Shown in pieces: positions 31,105 to 39,701 of a stretch of DNA of 64,000 nt. The translations under genes were made by a program, and so were the position numbers. The stretch's first letter is position 1. Each line of letters starts with the position of its first letter. The notes beneath the pieces were generated by a model. That model searched no databases, was not told the DNA's origin, and saw only the letters and a list, made by a program, of their open reading frames with translations. The DNA is from CATOSP01 sp965216155 (GTDB lineage Bacteria; Chloroflexota; Dehalococcoidia; Lucifugimonadales; UBA3495), in NCBI GenBank assembly GCA_965216155.1, contig CBDCFD010000005.1, positions 124,001 to 188,000 of the forward strand, given 5' to 3'.

Positions 31105-33663
31105 CTATGCCCCCTTGGACTGCTGAATAGCTTGCCAGACTCGCTCCGAGGTCAACGGCATTTCCAGCCTTGTAATGCCGAATGGCTTCAGGGCGTCGAT
31201 GACCGCGTTGTAGATGGTGATGGTTGACGCGATGGTGCCGGTCTCACCGATTCCCTTCACGCCCAACGGGTTGTGCGGGGACGGGGTGACCGTGGATAGG
31301 GTCTCGATATGGGGAAGCAGGTGCGCCTTGGGCAGCGCGTAATCCAGCATCGACCCGGTCAATAGCTGACCGTCGTCATCGTAGACCGCGCCTTCCCAGA
31401 GGGCCTGACCCGCGCCTTGAACGACACCGCCGTGGACCTGTCCCTCGACGATCATCGGGTTGATCTGCCGGCCGCAGTCGTCCAGCGCCGCGTAGCGAAG
31501 CAACACGATATGTCCGTTGTCGGTGTCCACACTGACCACGGCCACGTGGGCCCCGAATGGGAACGTAAAGTTGGGCGTGTCATAGAAGGCGCTGGCCTCC
31601 AGACCCGGCTCCATTCCTTCGGGCATGTTCCACGCCATGTTGGCCATGAGGGCTATGTCCTGAATAGTTTGGCTCCGGTCGGGCGACCCACGGACAAAGA
31701 ACTTACCGTCCTCATATTCGATGTCTTCCTCGGCGGCCTCCAGCAAATGGGCCGCCAGTCCGATGGCCTTATCTTTGATCTTGCGTGAACTGAGCGCCAC
31801 AGCGGCGCCGCTAATCACCGTGGTCCGGCTGCCGTAGGTGCCCCAGCCCATCGGCGTGTTGTCCGTGTCGCCGTGGATGACTTCCACGTCGTCCACCGGG
31901 ACCCCAAGCTCGTCGGAGACGATCTGGGCGAAGGTGGTTTCCTCGCCCTGCCCGTGGGGAGACGTCCCCACAAATACGTTGACCTTGCCGGTGGCGTAGA
32001 AGCGGATTATGGCGCTCTCCCACAGGCCGCCGCCAAATCCCACCGCACCGGCTACCTGGGAAGGACCGATGCCGCAGATCTCGCAGTAAGTGCTCACGCC
32101 AATGCCGAGTAAGTGACCGGCGGCTGATGGTTGGACGCCGTGTTCTTCACCGTGGGCATGGCCGTGCTCGTCACCATGGCCATGACCGTGTTCATCACCG
32201 TGGCCATGACCGTGTTCATCACCGTGGCCGTGCTCGTCACCGTGGCCGTGGCCGTGCTCGTCACCGTGATCATGTCCGTGACCGTGGCCGGGGTGCTCAT
32301 GGCCATGCTCACCGGCAACCGGCTCTTGGCCACGGCTAATGGCCTGTTCGCGGCGCAGGTTCTGGTAGTCCACGTGCTCCAGCACTTTGTCCAGGGCGGC
32401 ATGGTAGTCGCCGCTGTCGTAGGTCAGCCCCAGCGAGATGTCGAACCCGTCCTCGAACTTGGGGATCAAGTTGATGCGTCTCACTTCAACCGGGTCCATG
32501 TCCAGTTCGTTGGCCAGGAGGTCAACCATTCGCTCGACCAGGAAGGTTGCTTCGGGCCTGCCCGCACCCCGGTAGGCGTCGACAGGCGTGGTGTTGGTGA
32601 AGACCCCGTAGATATCCGCCTTGATGTTGGGGATGTCGTAGGGGCCGGAATACATCAGTCCGTGCAGGATGGTCGGGATTCCAGGGCCGGCCGTAGAAAG
32701 GTAGGCCCCCATGCCAGCGTGGACAACGGACCGCAGACCCGTGATCTTGCCTTCCCTGGTGGCGGCCATCTCCACAGCCTGGACGTGGTCCCTGCCGTGG
32801 GTGCTCGCCTGGTAGTTCTCCGACCGTGTCTCGGTCCACTTGACCGGGCGCCCCAACTGCATGGAGCAGAAGGCGGCGATCATCTCCCACGGATAGACCG
32901 GTATCTTAGCCCCGAATCCGCCGCCCACCTCGGGAGCTATGACGCGAATCTTGTGCTCCGGCACTCCGGTGACCAACGAGGTGACGAACCGGGCGATGTG
33001 TGGGTTCTGGGTGGTGTTCCAGATGGTCAGTTCGCCCATTGCCGACGCATAACTGGCGACGGCGGAGCGGGGCTCCATTGCGTTGGGAATCAAGCGCTGC
33101 TGCACGATAGTATCGGTAACCGTGACTTCTGCCGCGGCGAACGCGGTATCGGTGTCGCCCCCGGCGGCCACCCAATGGAACGCCTGGTTGTTGGGGGCAT
33201 CCTCGTGAAGCTGGGGCACTCCTTCGTTCATCGCCGCTTCAGCGTGCACGTTGGCCGGAAGGGGCTCGTAGTCCACGTTGATCAGTTCCAGGGCGTCTTC
33301 GGCCTGGTAGCGGCTTCCGGCGACCACAACCGCCACGGCGTCGCCGGCGTAGCGCACGGTATTGGTGGCCATAGCCGGGTATGCGACGGCCTTAACATCC
33401 GAGTCGGGGACTACCCAGGCGCACGGAATGGGGTTCAGCACGCCATCCGTGTCCGCTCCGGTATAGACTGCCACGACTCCGGTGGCTGACTTGGCGGCGC
33501 TGGTGTCGATGCTGCGAATCCTGGCATGGGCGTGGGGGCTACGCAGAATGGCGGCGTAGACCATGCGATTCAGGCTGATGTCGTCGGTATACGTTGCTTG
33601 TCCGGTGATTAGCCGCGGGTCTTCCCGGCGGCGAATCCCGGAGCCGAATATTCTGGTAGTCAT
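31105..33663 (-). CDS. coxL: Molybdopterin-binding subunit, form II CoxL-like, with a histidine-rich insert
   Basis: An 852-residue large subunit. The N-terminal RIFGSGIRRREDPRLITGQA leads into the molybdopterin domains, with GGGFGAKIPVYPWE, the active-site loop VDAYRGAGRPEATFL (form II signature AYRGAGR near residue 363; true CO dehydrogenases of form I have AYxCSFR), GISTYCEICGIGPSQ-like and GVKGIGETGTIAS with the catalytic Glu. Between about residues 447 and 507 lies an insert containing 22 histidines within 58 residues, mostly in GDEHGHGH units. Form II enzymes mostly have unknown substrates. The size without the insert is normal. Confidence 0.88.
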   Translation of the reverse strand: MTTRIFGSGIRRREDPRLITGQATYTDDISLNRMVYAAILRSPHAHARIRSIDTSAAKSATGVVAVYTGADTDGVLNPIPCAWVVPDSDVKAVAYPAMATNTVRYAGDAVAVVVAGSRYQAEDALELINVDYEPLPANVHAEAAMNEGVPQLHEDAPNNQAFHWVAAGGDTDTAFAAAEVTVTDTIVQQRLIPNAMEPRSAVASYASAMGELTIWNTTQNPHIARFVTSLVTGVPEHKIRVIAPEVGGGFGAKIPVYPWEMIAAFCSMQLGRPVKWTETRSENYQASTHGRDHVQAVEMAATREGKITGLRSVVHAGMGAYLSTAGPGIPTILHGLMYSGPYDIPNIKADIYGVFTNTTPVDAYRGAGRPEATFLVERMVDLLANELDMDPVEVRRINLIPKFEDGFDISLGLTYDSGDYHAALDKVLEHVDYQNLRREQAISRGQEPVAGEHGHEHPGHGHGHDHGDEHGHGHGDEHGHGDEHGHGHGDEHGHGHGDEHGHAHGEEHGVQPSAAGHLLGIGVSTYCEICGIGPSQVAGAVGFGGGLWESAIIRFYATGKVNVFVGTSPHGQGEETTFAQIVSDELGVPVDDVEVIHGDTDNTPMGWGTYGSRTTVISGAAVALSSRKIKDKAIGLAAHLLEAAEEDIEYEDGKFFVRGSPDRSQTIQDIALMANMAWNMPEGMEPGLEASAFYDTPNFTFPFGAHVAVVSVDTDNGHIVLLRYAALDDCGRQINPMIVEGQVHGGVVQGAGQALWEGAVYDDDGQLLTGSMLDYALPKAHLLPHIETLSTVTPSPHNPLGVKGIGETGTIASTITIYNAVIDALKPFGITRLEMPLTSERVWQAIQQSKGA

Positions 33664-33697
33664 CGCGTACCCTCCCTTTTCTCCGCTTCGCTCAGCG

Positions 33698-34183
33698 TCA
33701 CTCCGGCTGTGGCGCTGTCGCTGCGTCGGCGGCGGCCAGCACCGACTTCACGATGTTCTGGTACCCGGTGCAACGGCAGAGGTTACCCTCCAGCCCTCCC
33801 CGGACCTGTTCAGCCGTGGGATGGGGATTTCGTTCCAACAACTCTACTGCGGTCATAATCATTCCGGCAGTGCAGTAGCCGCACTGGAGCCCGTGATTGT
33901 TCCAGAACGCTTCCTGGATTGGGTGGAGGTTCCCCTGCTCCGCCAGACCTTCGATGGTGCCTATGTCTGCGCCGTCGGCCTGCACGGCAAGGCAGGTACA
34001 GGACTTGATTGTGGACCCGTTCATCATCACTACACAGGCGCCGCATTGGCTGGTGTCGCAGCCGATTTTGGTGCCGGTGAGCCCCAGGTCTTCACGGAGA
34101 AAATGGACCAAAAGGGTCCGCGGCTCAACCTCGGCCTCGTGGCTTTGACCATTAACGGTGACCCGTATCGGAATCTTCGCCAT
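33698..34183 (-). CDS. coxS: Molybdenum hydroxylase 2Fe-2S subunit (CoxS-like)
   Basis: A 161-residue protein with two [2Fe-2S] domains. The plant-ferredoxin-like N-terminus has CDTSQCGACVVMMNG plus a later Cys (SCTCLAV); the C-terminal helical domain has HGLQCGYCTAGMI and LEGNLCRCTGYQNI. I chose 34183 as start because GGGGGTG precedes the ATG and the family normally starts here; the frame is open to 34279. It is the first gene of the operon, 34 bases before coxL, and hands electrons from the molybdenum centre to CoxM. Confidence 0.9.
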   Translation of the reverse strand: MAKIPIRVTVNGQSHEAEVEPRTLLVHFLREDLGLTGTKIGCDTSQCGACVVMMNGSTIKSCTCLAVQADGADIGTIEGLAEQGNLHPIQEAFWNNHGLQCGYCTAGMIMTAVELLERNPHPTAEQVRGGLEGNLCRCTGYQNIVKSVLAAADAATAPQPE

Positions 34184-34389
34184 AACACCCCCAAACAGGT
34201 TGGAATTGGGTTGTCGCCGCCGGGGGAAAATATCGGCTTCGGCGTCCCGGAGTATATACGTGGCCGTAGCTCCAGTCAACGGAATCGCCGGTGTTACCAG
34301 GCGCCGTCACCTCTGCCAGTAGGCGCAGGGTTACGGTCAACCCGCCTCACCTTAACCCCCTGTTAAACGAGGGCTCCGCCCGGTAAGGG

Positions 34390-34845
34390 ATGGTACAATT
34401 AGCGTCGTCGGATATGGACGATCACCGTGAGGCAATCTGGGGAATAAACCCGAAAGACCGGCAATGGTTCCAACTGCTGACATTGATTGGCGGGGCGGCC
34501 GGGTCCATCATACTGACCCAACTGGAGCTTGCCTACCACTCCACCAACGCGGGGCCGAACGTAGTGGCACGCAACATCCTTTTGGGCATAGGCGCAAGTT
34601 TCGTTGCATCCGGTTTCATCGCCTGGGGACTGCTGCAAACCAAGGAGTTGATTGTGGCAATTGCTGACTGGATTAGAAAGCATACCGAGCGGGACCTAGA
34701 AAGAAGGCACCAGAAGGCGCGCCAAGAAGGTCTTCGTGAAGGTCTTCGTGAGGGTCTTCGTGAGGGCTATGAGCATGGCTATACGGACGCTCAAGAAGGA
34801 AAACCCAAACAACCCCCCGAGGACGCCTCCAGCGAGTCTTCCTGA
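34390..34845 (+). CDS. Membrane protein with a repeated LREG tail
   Basis: A protein of 151 residues (or 143 from the ATG at 34414). Two membrane helices (LLTLIGGAAGSIILTQLELA, then NILLGIGASFVASGFIAWGL) are followed by a charged cytoplasmic tail: RKHTERDLERRHQKARQEG, then LREG three times and YEHGYTDAQEG. The LREG units are coded by 12-base near-identical repeats, and such REG/LREG tails also occur at the ends of PD-(D/E)xK transposase-like proteins, here without the nuclease. The function is unknown. It precedes lysA by 33 bases. Confidence 0.65.
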   Translation: MVQLASSDMDDHREAIWGINPKDRQWFQLLTLIGGAAGSIILTQLELAYHSTNAGPNVVARNILLGIGASFVASGFIAWGLLQTKELIVAIADWIRKHTERDLERRHQKARQEGLREGLREGLREGYEHGYTDAQEGKPKQPPEDASSESS

Positions 34846-34877
34846 ATTTACTGGACCGCGGGTAGGAGAGGAACGGT

Positions 34878-36185
34878 ATGGTCCCCTTTAACGTATTTCC
34901 CGAGACCGCCCGGACCAACGCCCAGGGTGAACTGGAGATCGGCGGTTGCAACCTGATGGACCTGGCCGACGAGTACGGCACGTCCCTTTACGTGCTGGAC
35001 GAGGACACCCTGCGGAACCGTTGCCGCAGCTTCGTCCAGGAGTTTAGACAGAGATATAGTAATTCCGACGTTGTGTACGCCTCCAAGGCCTACATCAACC
35101 CCGCCCTGGCCAAGCTCTTTCAAGAAGAGGGCCTTGGGTTAGACGTGGTGTCCGGAGGCGAACTGGCCATTGCCCAAAGCGTCGACTTCCCCCTGGAGCA
35201 CGTTTACTTCCACGGCAACAACAAGACCCCTGATGAGCTTGTACAGGCCGTAGGAAGTAACATCGGGCGGATCGTGATCGACAGCTTCCACGAGTTGGAA
35301 TTGCTCAACAGGATAGCCGGTGATGCGGGTAAGGTGCAGGAAGTCCTGATCCGAGTCTCACCGGGTGTGGACCCCCACACTCATGTTCATACCACCACCG
35401 GTATCCTGGACTCGAAGTTCGGCTTCAGCATTCAGACCGGCCACGCGGCGGAGGCCGTCCGCCGGGCGGTGGCCGCCGAAAACCTGAATCTCCGGGGACT
35501 GCACTTCCACTTGGGTTCTCCCATATTCGAGTTGGAGCCCTACGGAGTGGCCACCGAAGTTGTGCTGCGGCTCGCAGCCGACCTGCGGGAAGAGGGCCTG
35601 GAAATGGAGGAATTCAGTCCAGGCGGCGGGTTTGCCATTGCCTACACCAGAGACCAGGAGCCTCCAGCCGTAGGCGAATACGCCGATACCATCGTCTCTG
35701 CTTTGACCTCCAATTGCGACGCCCTGGGGCTGCCTTCGCCCAGGCTGATTATCGAGCCCGGCCGGTCGATCATCGGCCCGGCTGGCGTGGCCGTGTACCG
35801 CATCGGCGCGATCAAGGACATTCCTGGCGTCCGCAAATACGTGAGCGTGGACGGCGGCATGGGAGACAACATCCGGCCAGCCCTTTATCAGGCAATTTAT
35901 GAAGTCGTGGTAGCCAACAAGGCCAGCCAGGAACCGGCGGAGAAGGTCACGATCGCCGGAAAATACTGCGAGTCCGGTGACCTTCTGGCCACCGACGTCA
36001 TGTTGCCCGAGGTTGAGTCGGGCGACGTGTTGGCCATTCCCGCCGCGGGCGCCTACTGCCCGTCCATGGCCAGCAATTACAACCTGAACCCGCGACCGCC
36101 CATCGTCCTGGTCAAGGACGGCCAAAGCAGGCTGATACGCCGCCGGGAAAGCTACCAGGACATGATGATTGCGGATGTGATTTAG
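34878..36185 (+). CDS. lysA: Diaminopimelate decarboxylase
   Basis: A 435-residue PLP enzyme, fold type III, that makes L-lysine from meso-diaminopimelate. PLP Lys lies in VVYASKAYINPALAKL near residue 62, followed by GLGLDVVSGGELAIA. Later come LRGLHFHLGSPIFE (HFH), FSPGGGFAI, the EPGRSIIGPAG phosphate loop and, from the dimer partner, KYCESGDLLATD with the catalytic Cys-Glu. The C-terminal AYCPSMASNYN block is typical. The HLGSP instead of HIGSQ in the substrate region is a minor variation. The start at 34878 follows GTAGGAGAGG. Confidence 0.93.
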   Translation: MVPFNVFPETARTNAQGELEIGGCNLMDLADEYGTSLYVLDEDTLRNRCRSFVQEFRQRYSNSDVVYASKAYINPALAKLFQEEGLGLDVVSGGELAIAQSVDFPLEHVYFHGNNKTPDELVQAVGSNIGRIVIDSFHELELLNRIAGDAGKVQEVLIRVSPGVDPHTHVHTTTGILDSKFGFSIQTGHAAEAVRRAVAAENLNLRGLHFHLGSPIFELEPYGVATEVVLRLAADLREEGLEMEEFSPGGGFAIAYTRDQEPPAVGEYADTIVSALTSNCDALGLPSPRLIIEPGRSIIGPAGVAVYRIGAIKDIPGVRKYVSVDGGMGDNIRPALYQAIYEVVVANKASQEPAEKVTIAGKYCESGDLLATDVMLPEVESGDVLAIPAAGAYCPSMASNYNLNPRPPIVLVKDGQSRLIRRRESYQDMMIADVI

Positions 36186-36230
36186 GAGAACTCGCCCGGA
36201 GATTCGTCCATAGCCTGAAGGAGTCGAGGA

Positions 36231-36416
36231 ATGAGCACAGCAAAGGAAGAAGCAATCAGGATCGTCGCCGAACTTCCTGACGACATCTCATTCGACGACA
36301 TTGTCCGGGAGTTGGCATTCGCCCGCATGATTGAGTGTGGGCTGGAGGACTCGGATGCCGGAAGGGTAATCAGCGATGAAGAACTGGGCCGCCGAATCGA
36401 GTCATGGCGGAAGTAG
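36231..36416 (+). CDS. Small acidic protein, antitoxin-like
   Basis: A 61-residue protein: RIVAELPDDISFDDIVRELA then RMIECGLEDSDAGRVISDEE and LGRRIESWRK. The order of an amphipathic helix, a short linker and a C-terminal SDEELGRRIESW helix is like small addiction-module antitoxins of the RelB or DUF2281 type. No toxin gene follows; the next gene repeats its N-terminal pattern. AAGGAGTCGAGG precedes the ATG. Confidence 0.6.
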   Translation: MSTAKEEAIRIVAELPDDISFDDIVRELAFARMIECGLEDSDAGRVISDEELGRRIESWRK

Positions 36417-36437
36417 ACTGGACTAAGGAGTAAAGGC

Positions 36438-36962
36438 ATGAGTGAACCAAATACAGGCATGAGTGAAGTAAAGGGATGGTTGAGCATGGCCGTCCAAGCA
36501 CAGCCGGACGACAGCACCTTTGAAGAAATCATCCATGTGTTGGAAATTGCCCATATGTTCGAGCAAGACGAAGACGCCCCATCAGCGTGGGAAGAACATA
36601 TACAACTGCCCGATCGAATCATCGAGCGATTTCGGACAGCCATGTCCTTTAGCCCATCAGAAGAGGGCGCAATCCAGAGAGCCTTAGAGGAAGTCGCCGC
36701 ACAGGAAGCGGAAAAAGCTGCACCGAGGGAGGACAACATCCGGAGAGGACTGGAAGGGATCAGCGACGAGGAAAGAAAGCGGACTGAAGACCTATTGGAG
36801 GAGATGGCACCCGAAATTGAAGAGGAGCTAAATAGCCCTGAAGCACTGAACGATAGTCCATTTACTCCTGAAGAGTGGGAACGGCATCTGGCCAAAACAG
36901 ACGAACAGCTTGAAGCAGAAGATATGGCATTTCAGGAGAGGGTAGAAGGGCCTCTAGCGTAA
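36438..36962 (+). CDS. Acidic helical protein with the same N-terminal motif
   Basis: A 174-residue, strongly acidic, mostly helical protein. Residues 18-45 (MAVQAQPDDSTFEEIIHVLE then IAHMFEQ) match the pattern AELPDDISFDDIVRELAFARM of the preceding 61-residue protein, suggesting duplication of a small helical motif. The remainder (EEGAIQRALEEVAAQEAEKA, then EERKRTEDLLEEMAPEIEEE) is charged and could be coiled coil. The function is unknown; starts 21 bases after the stop of 36231-36416, with AAGGAG upstream. Confidence 0.55.
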   Translation: MSEPNTGMSEVKGWLSMAVQAQPDDSTFEEIIHVLEIAHMFEQDEDAPSAWEEHIQLPDRIIERFRTAMSFSPSEEGAIQRALEEVAAQEAEKAAPREDNIRRGLEGISDEERKRTEDLLEEMAPEIEEELNSPEALNDSPFTPEEWERHLAKTDEQLEAEDMAFQERVEGPLA

Positions 36963-37035
36963 TAGTTACCTGGCCAATGTTACACCAACGTGCTCCATCG
37001 ATCATAAGCGATCGGGCTAGTCCAGCGGACAAACC

Positions 37036-38055
37036 ATGTGGCAGCTAGTCGGACAGGACCACATCATCCGCCAGTTGGAGGCGGGCATGGCAGTGGACCA
37101 GCTTGCCCATGCCTACCTGCTGGTCGGACCCGGCCATGTGGGGAAGATGACCCTGGCCATCGAACTGGCCAAGGCCCTCAACTGCCTTGAGCAAGCAGGC
37201 CCCCCTTGCGGTAGCTGCGTCCAGTGTACCCGCATCGCCGCCGGCAACCACGCCGACGTGCGGACTGTCGGCATGGCGCAACGGGCGGAAGGGGAAGCCA
37301 CGCGCACGGTCATTGGCATTCCGGAAGTGAGGGAGGTCCTTCACCAGGTATCTCTGAAGCCTTATGAAGGCTCTCGGATAGTCGTGATTTTTGACGGCGT
37401 GGAGTCGCTGAGCGACGAGGGCGCCAATGCGTTGCTCAAGACCCTGGAAGAACCACCCGATCAGGTCACCTTCCTGCTGCTCTCCTCCAACGAGGATTTC
37501 CTACTCTCCACTATCCGGTCCCGTTGCAGCCTGCTCTCACTTCTTCCGGTCCCGCATGCGCAAATGGTAGAGGCCCTGACAGTTAGAGAGTCCGTGGATC
37601 CGGGACGCGCGGCTGAACTGGCCCGGCTATCCCGTGGTTGCTACGGTTGGGCGCACAGGGTCATACATGGGACTGACGTCTGGGAGGCGAGAGAGCAGGC
37701 CTTAGACCGGATTTATGAGGTCTGCCGGGCGGGGTTGGCGGAGCGCTTCGAATACGCCAATGAACTGGCGGGGCAGTTTTCCAGGGATCGGGAATCCGCG
37801 CGTCAAGTGTTGTTCGAGTGGCAGCGCTGGTGGCGTGACCTGCTACTTATCAAGGAAGGCGCTGACAAATACTTGCACAACGCCGACCGCAGCGACGAGC
37901 TACGCCTTCATGCCACAAGCGTGACCACGGCACAGACCGCCCGTTTCCTGGAGCGCATTCAGAAGACCCTGGAGGCCCTGGATCGAAACGCCAACCCGCG
38001 GTTGGCCTGCGAAGTCCTGATGCTCAACATGCCTGGAACCACCGCCAAACCCTGA
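37036..38055 (+). CDS. holB: DNA polymerase III subunit delta prime
   Basis: A 339-residue clamp-loader subunit of the AAA+ family. The P-loop is GPGHVGKMT (near residue 32), the zinc-binding module is CGSCVQCTRIAAGNHAD with an earlier Cys (LNCLEQAGPPC), and LKTLEEPPDQVTFLLLSSNE with STIRSRC gives sensor 1 and the SRC motif. P-loop Met and Val in place of the usual Ile/Leu and Gly (GPxGVGK becomes GPGHVGK) are slight departures. It helps to load the sliding clamp. It stands alone between the acidic protein genes and the HNH gene. Confidence 0.9.
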   Translation: MWQLVGQDHIIRQLEAGMAVDQLAHAYLLVGPGHVGKMTLAIELAKALNCLEQAGPPCGSCVQCTRIAAGNHADVRTVGMAQRAEGEATRTVIGIPEVREVLHQVSLKPYEGSRIVVIFDGVESLSDEGANALLKTLEEPPDQVTFLLLSSNEDFLLSTIRSRCSLLSLLPVPHAQMVEALTVRESVDPGRAAELARLSRGCYGWAHRVIHGTDVWEAREQALDRIYEVCRAGLAERFEYANELAGQFSRDRESARQVLFEWQRWWRDLLLIKEGADKYLHNADRSDELRLHATSVTTAQTARFLERIQKTLEALDRNANPRLACEVLMLNMPGTTAKP

Positions 38056-38070
38056 AGGGGCGGGGGCTAC

Positions 38071-38799
38071 CTACGCCTCTTGCTCCCGCATCGTCCATGG
38101 TATGTATGTGCGCCACTCTTCCAAAATAGGCCGGTTCTGCAAGATCATGTAGGGGTTGGGGTCCGGCGCCTTCGGCTGCTTGACCAACAACATGCTGGCC
38201 TCGGCGGGAGTGCGGCCCGCCTTCCGCAGATTACAACGGTTGCAAGCGGTTACGATATTCTCCCAGGTGTGGGCCCCGTGCTGACGGCGCGGCACAACAT
38301 GGTCGAGGGTCAGGTCCGGTGTCTTCTTCCCGCAGTACTGGCAGGTGAACCGGTCTCGCAGAAAGACTTCTTTTTTGGAGAGCTTGCGCGGCAAGAACGG
38401 CTTTCGCACCAGGTACACCAGACGGATGATGGAGGGGACGTCCACTGTGCGGGATACGGTGCGGAGTTGACTCCGGTGGTTCTCCAAAAGCTCTGCCTTG
38501 CCCTTGCCCAGAAGGACCACGGCGCGCCGGGCGGTGCATACGTTGATTGGTACATAGTTGAGATTAAGAACCAGAACGGGGGAATGCAGGTAGGAGGCTC
38601 TGGACGGACCCAGTCCGGGTCCGTCGGTCGTTTGGCCGGATAAACCATCGCCTAATTGTTCTTGTTGGGTCTTGTCGTTCAACGCGGCTAGGACCTGGTC
38701 TAACAGATTAGAGCATCCGCTGCCCCAGACCGGAACTTTCCGACGATGTTCCCCTAACTTGGTGGGACTACCCTGATGATTGGAGGTCCAATGGGGCAA
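38071..38799 (-). CDS. HNH endonuclease family protein
   Basis: A 242-residue protein. The conserved core begins at VLVLNLNYVPINVCTARRAV, a block typical of small bacterial HNH nucleases; the zinc and catalytic part is CQYCGKKTPDLTLDHVVPRR with NIVTACNRCNLRKAGRTP (two Cys pairs and the HNH residues). The first ~70 residues are not conserved and the start could lie further in. It overlaps the next upstream gene (cvpA) by 32 bases. The role is unknown; such single-copy HNH proteins are widespread in free-living bacteria. Confidence 0.82.
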   Translation of the reverse strand: MPHWTSNHQGSPTKLGEHRRKVPVWGSGCSNLLDQVLAALNDKTQQEQLGDGLSGQTTDGPGLGPSRASYLHSPVLVLNLNYVPINVCTARRAVVLLGKGKAELLENHRSQLRTVSRTVDVPSIIRLVYLVRKPFLPRKLSKKEVFLRDRFTCQYCGKKTPDLTLDHVVPRRQHGAHTWENIVTACNRCNLRKAGRTPAEASMLLVKQPKAPDPNPYMILQNRPILEEWRTYIPWTMREQEA

Positions 38800-39406
38800 G
38801 GCCTTCGGTATTATCTATTATTGTAGCATAGGCGGAGTGATTGATTCGGGACCCACCCGGTGGCTCAGGTCCCGGCACTCCGCGGGCATCGAGCCGTTCC
38901 AGGTGGTCGATTATCTCATCCTCCCAATCACCTGGAATCAGCTTGATTCCCCGGATCACGACGTCGAATTGGTTTACGAGAAAGCTACCGAACGCGGAGT
39001 TGTCTATGTTCTCGTCGACCTCAGCGGACTCCAGTTGTTGGACTCCTACCAATAGACCGGACAGCAACACAAACCCCGCCAGTACTCCGATGGCCATACC
39101 TCCCAGGCGGTCGCCCAGGCCGAAGAATGGCACGAATCCCAGCACCCGCCGCAACATAAAGGAGATCACTGCGGAGATAATGAACAGGACGGCGAATACC
39201 ACGATAAACCCTGCGACGGTCTGGACTTCTTCCCGTCCGCTAAGAGGGGTGAAGAAGTCTCCCAGCATGGGTCCCACCCGGCTGGCCAGCGCCAACGAGA
39301 CCGCTAACGTGACGAGGTGGAATAAGATGGCAATTATACCGACCGAGCCGCCCCATGCCGCCATGAGAGCCCAGACCAAGAGGATAACTATGTCCAACCA
39401 ATTCAT
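38768..39406 (-). CDS. cvpA: CvpA family membrane protein
   Basis: A 212-residue protein with four membrane helices: NWLDIVILLVWALMAAWGG, the second in the VTLAVSLALASRVG region, TVAGFIVVFAVLFIISAVIS and GGMAIGVLAGFVLLSGLLVG. The layout and the LDIVILLVWALMAAWG start fit the CvpA/colicin V production family. In other bacteria it influences cell envelope stress and biofilm formation. It overlaps the HNH gene downstream by 32 bases and the two are probably one transcript. The C-terminal 70 residues are cytoplasmic and variable. Confidence 0.85.
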   Translation of the reverse strand: MNWLDIVILLVWALMAAWGGSVGIIAILFHLVTLAVSLALASRVGPMLGDFFTPLSGREEVQTVAGFIVVFAVLFIISAVISFMLRRVLGFVPFFGLGDRLGGMAIGVLAGFVLLSGLLVGVQQLESAEVDENIDNSAFGSFLVNQFDVVIRGIKLIPGDWEDEIIDHLERLDARGVPGPEPPGGSRINHSAYATIIDNTEGLAPLDLQSSG

Positions 39407-39439
39407 TGGACGCCCCGCTGTTGGTAGCTAACCCAGAGT

Positions 39440-39640
39440 ACAAGGCAATTGTACCACGCAGGTTGAACGCACCAAATGGACAACCCCGTCGTTCCCAGGG
39501 CCAGTTCATCGGCCGTGCGTTGGAGGTTGCGTTGGGCCCTGGGGCGGGCTAGTTTACGTCTGAGGGAGCGGGTGATGGATTTTAATTGGCGCTGATGGTC
39601 ATCGGTCTTGCTCCTGGAAAGTCTTGACGGAGCGCGGTTT
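39440..39640 (-). pseudogene. Fragment of the dispersed RKLARP gene family
   Basis: Read on the minus strand, 39600 down to 39500 gives IKSITRSLRRKLARPRAQRN and LQRTADELAL, closely matching LERKLARPLAE-x-RFQRMAGELCL from the decayed gene at 10588-10927. It has no good start and no clear end, so it is a fragment. The remaining sequence to 39700 holds the promoter and ribosome site (GGGAGG) of the hydrolase gene. Confidence 0.5.
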
Positions 39641-39701
39641 ACCTTGACAGTCGGGTTATGATGGGGTTGTCTCCTAGCCGACTTTTACGGGAGGTCTTTA
39701 C

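Noticed and set aside
32150..32320. CRISPR-like or VNTR array
   Set aside because: The repeats encode the histidine-rich insert of CoxL, are contiguous and keep the reading frame.
32131..33489. Long plus-strand open frame of 452 codons opposite coxL
   Set aside because: It is the complement of a well-supported molybdenum enzyme gene; its product is low-complexity valine/histidine-rich sequence with no domain.
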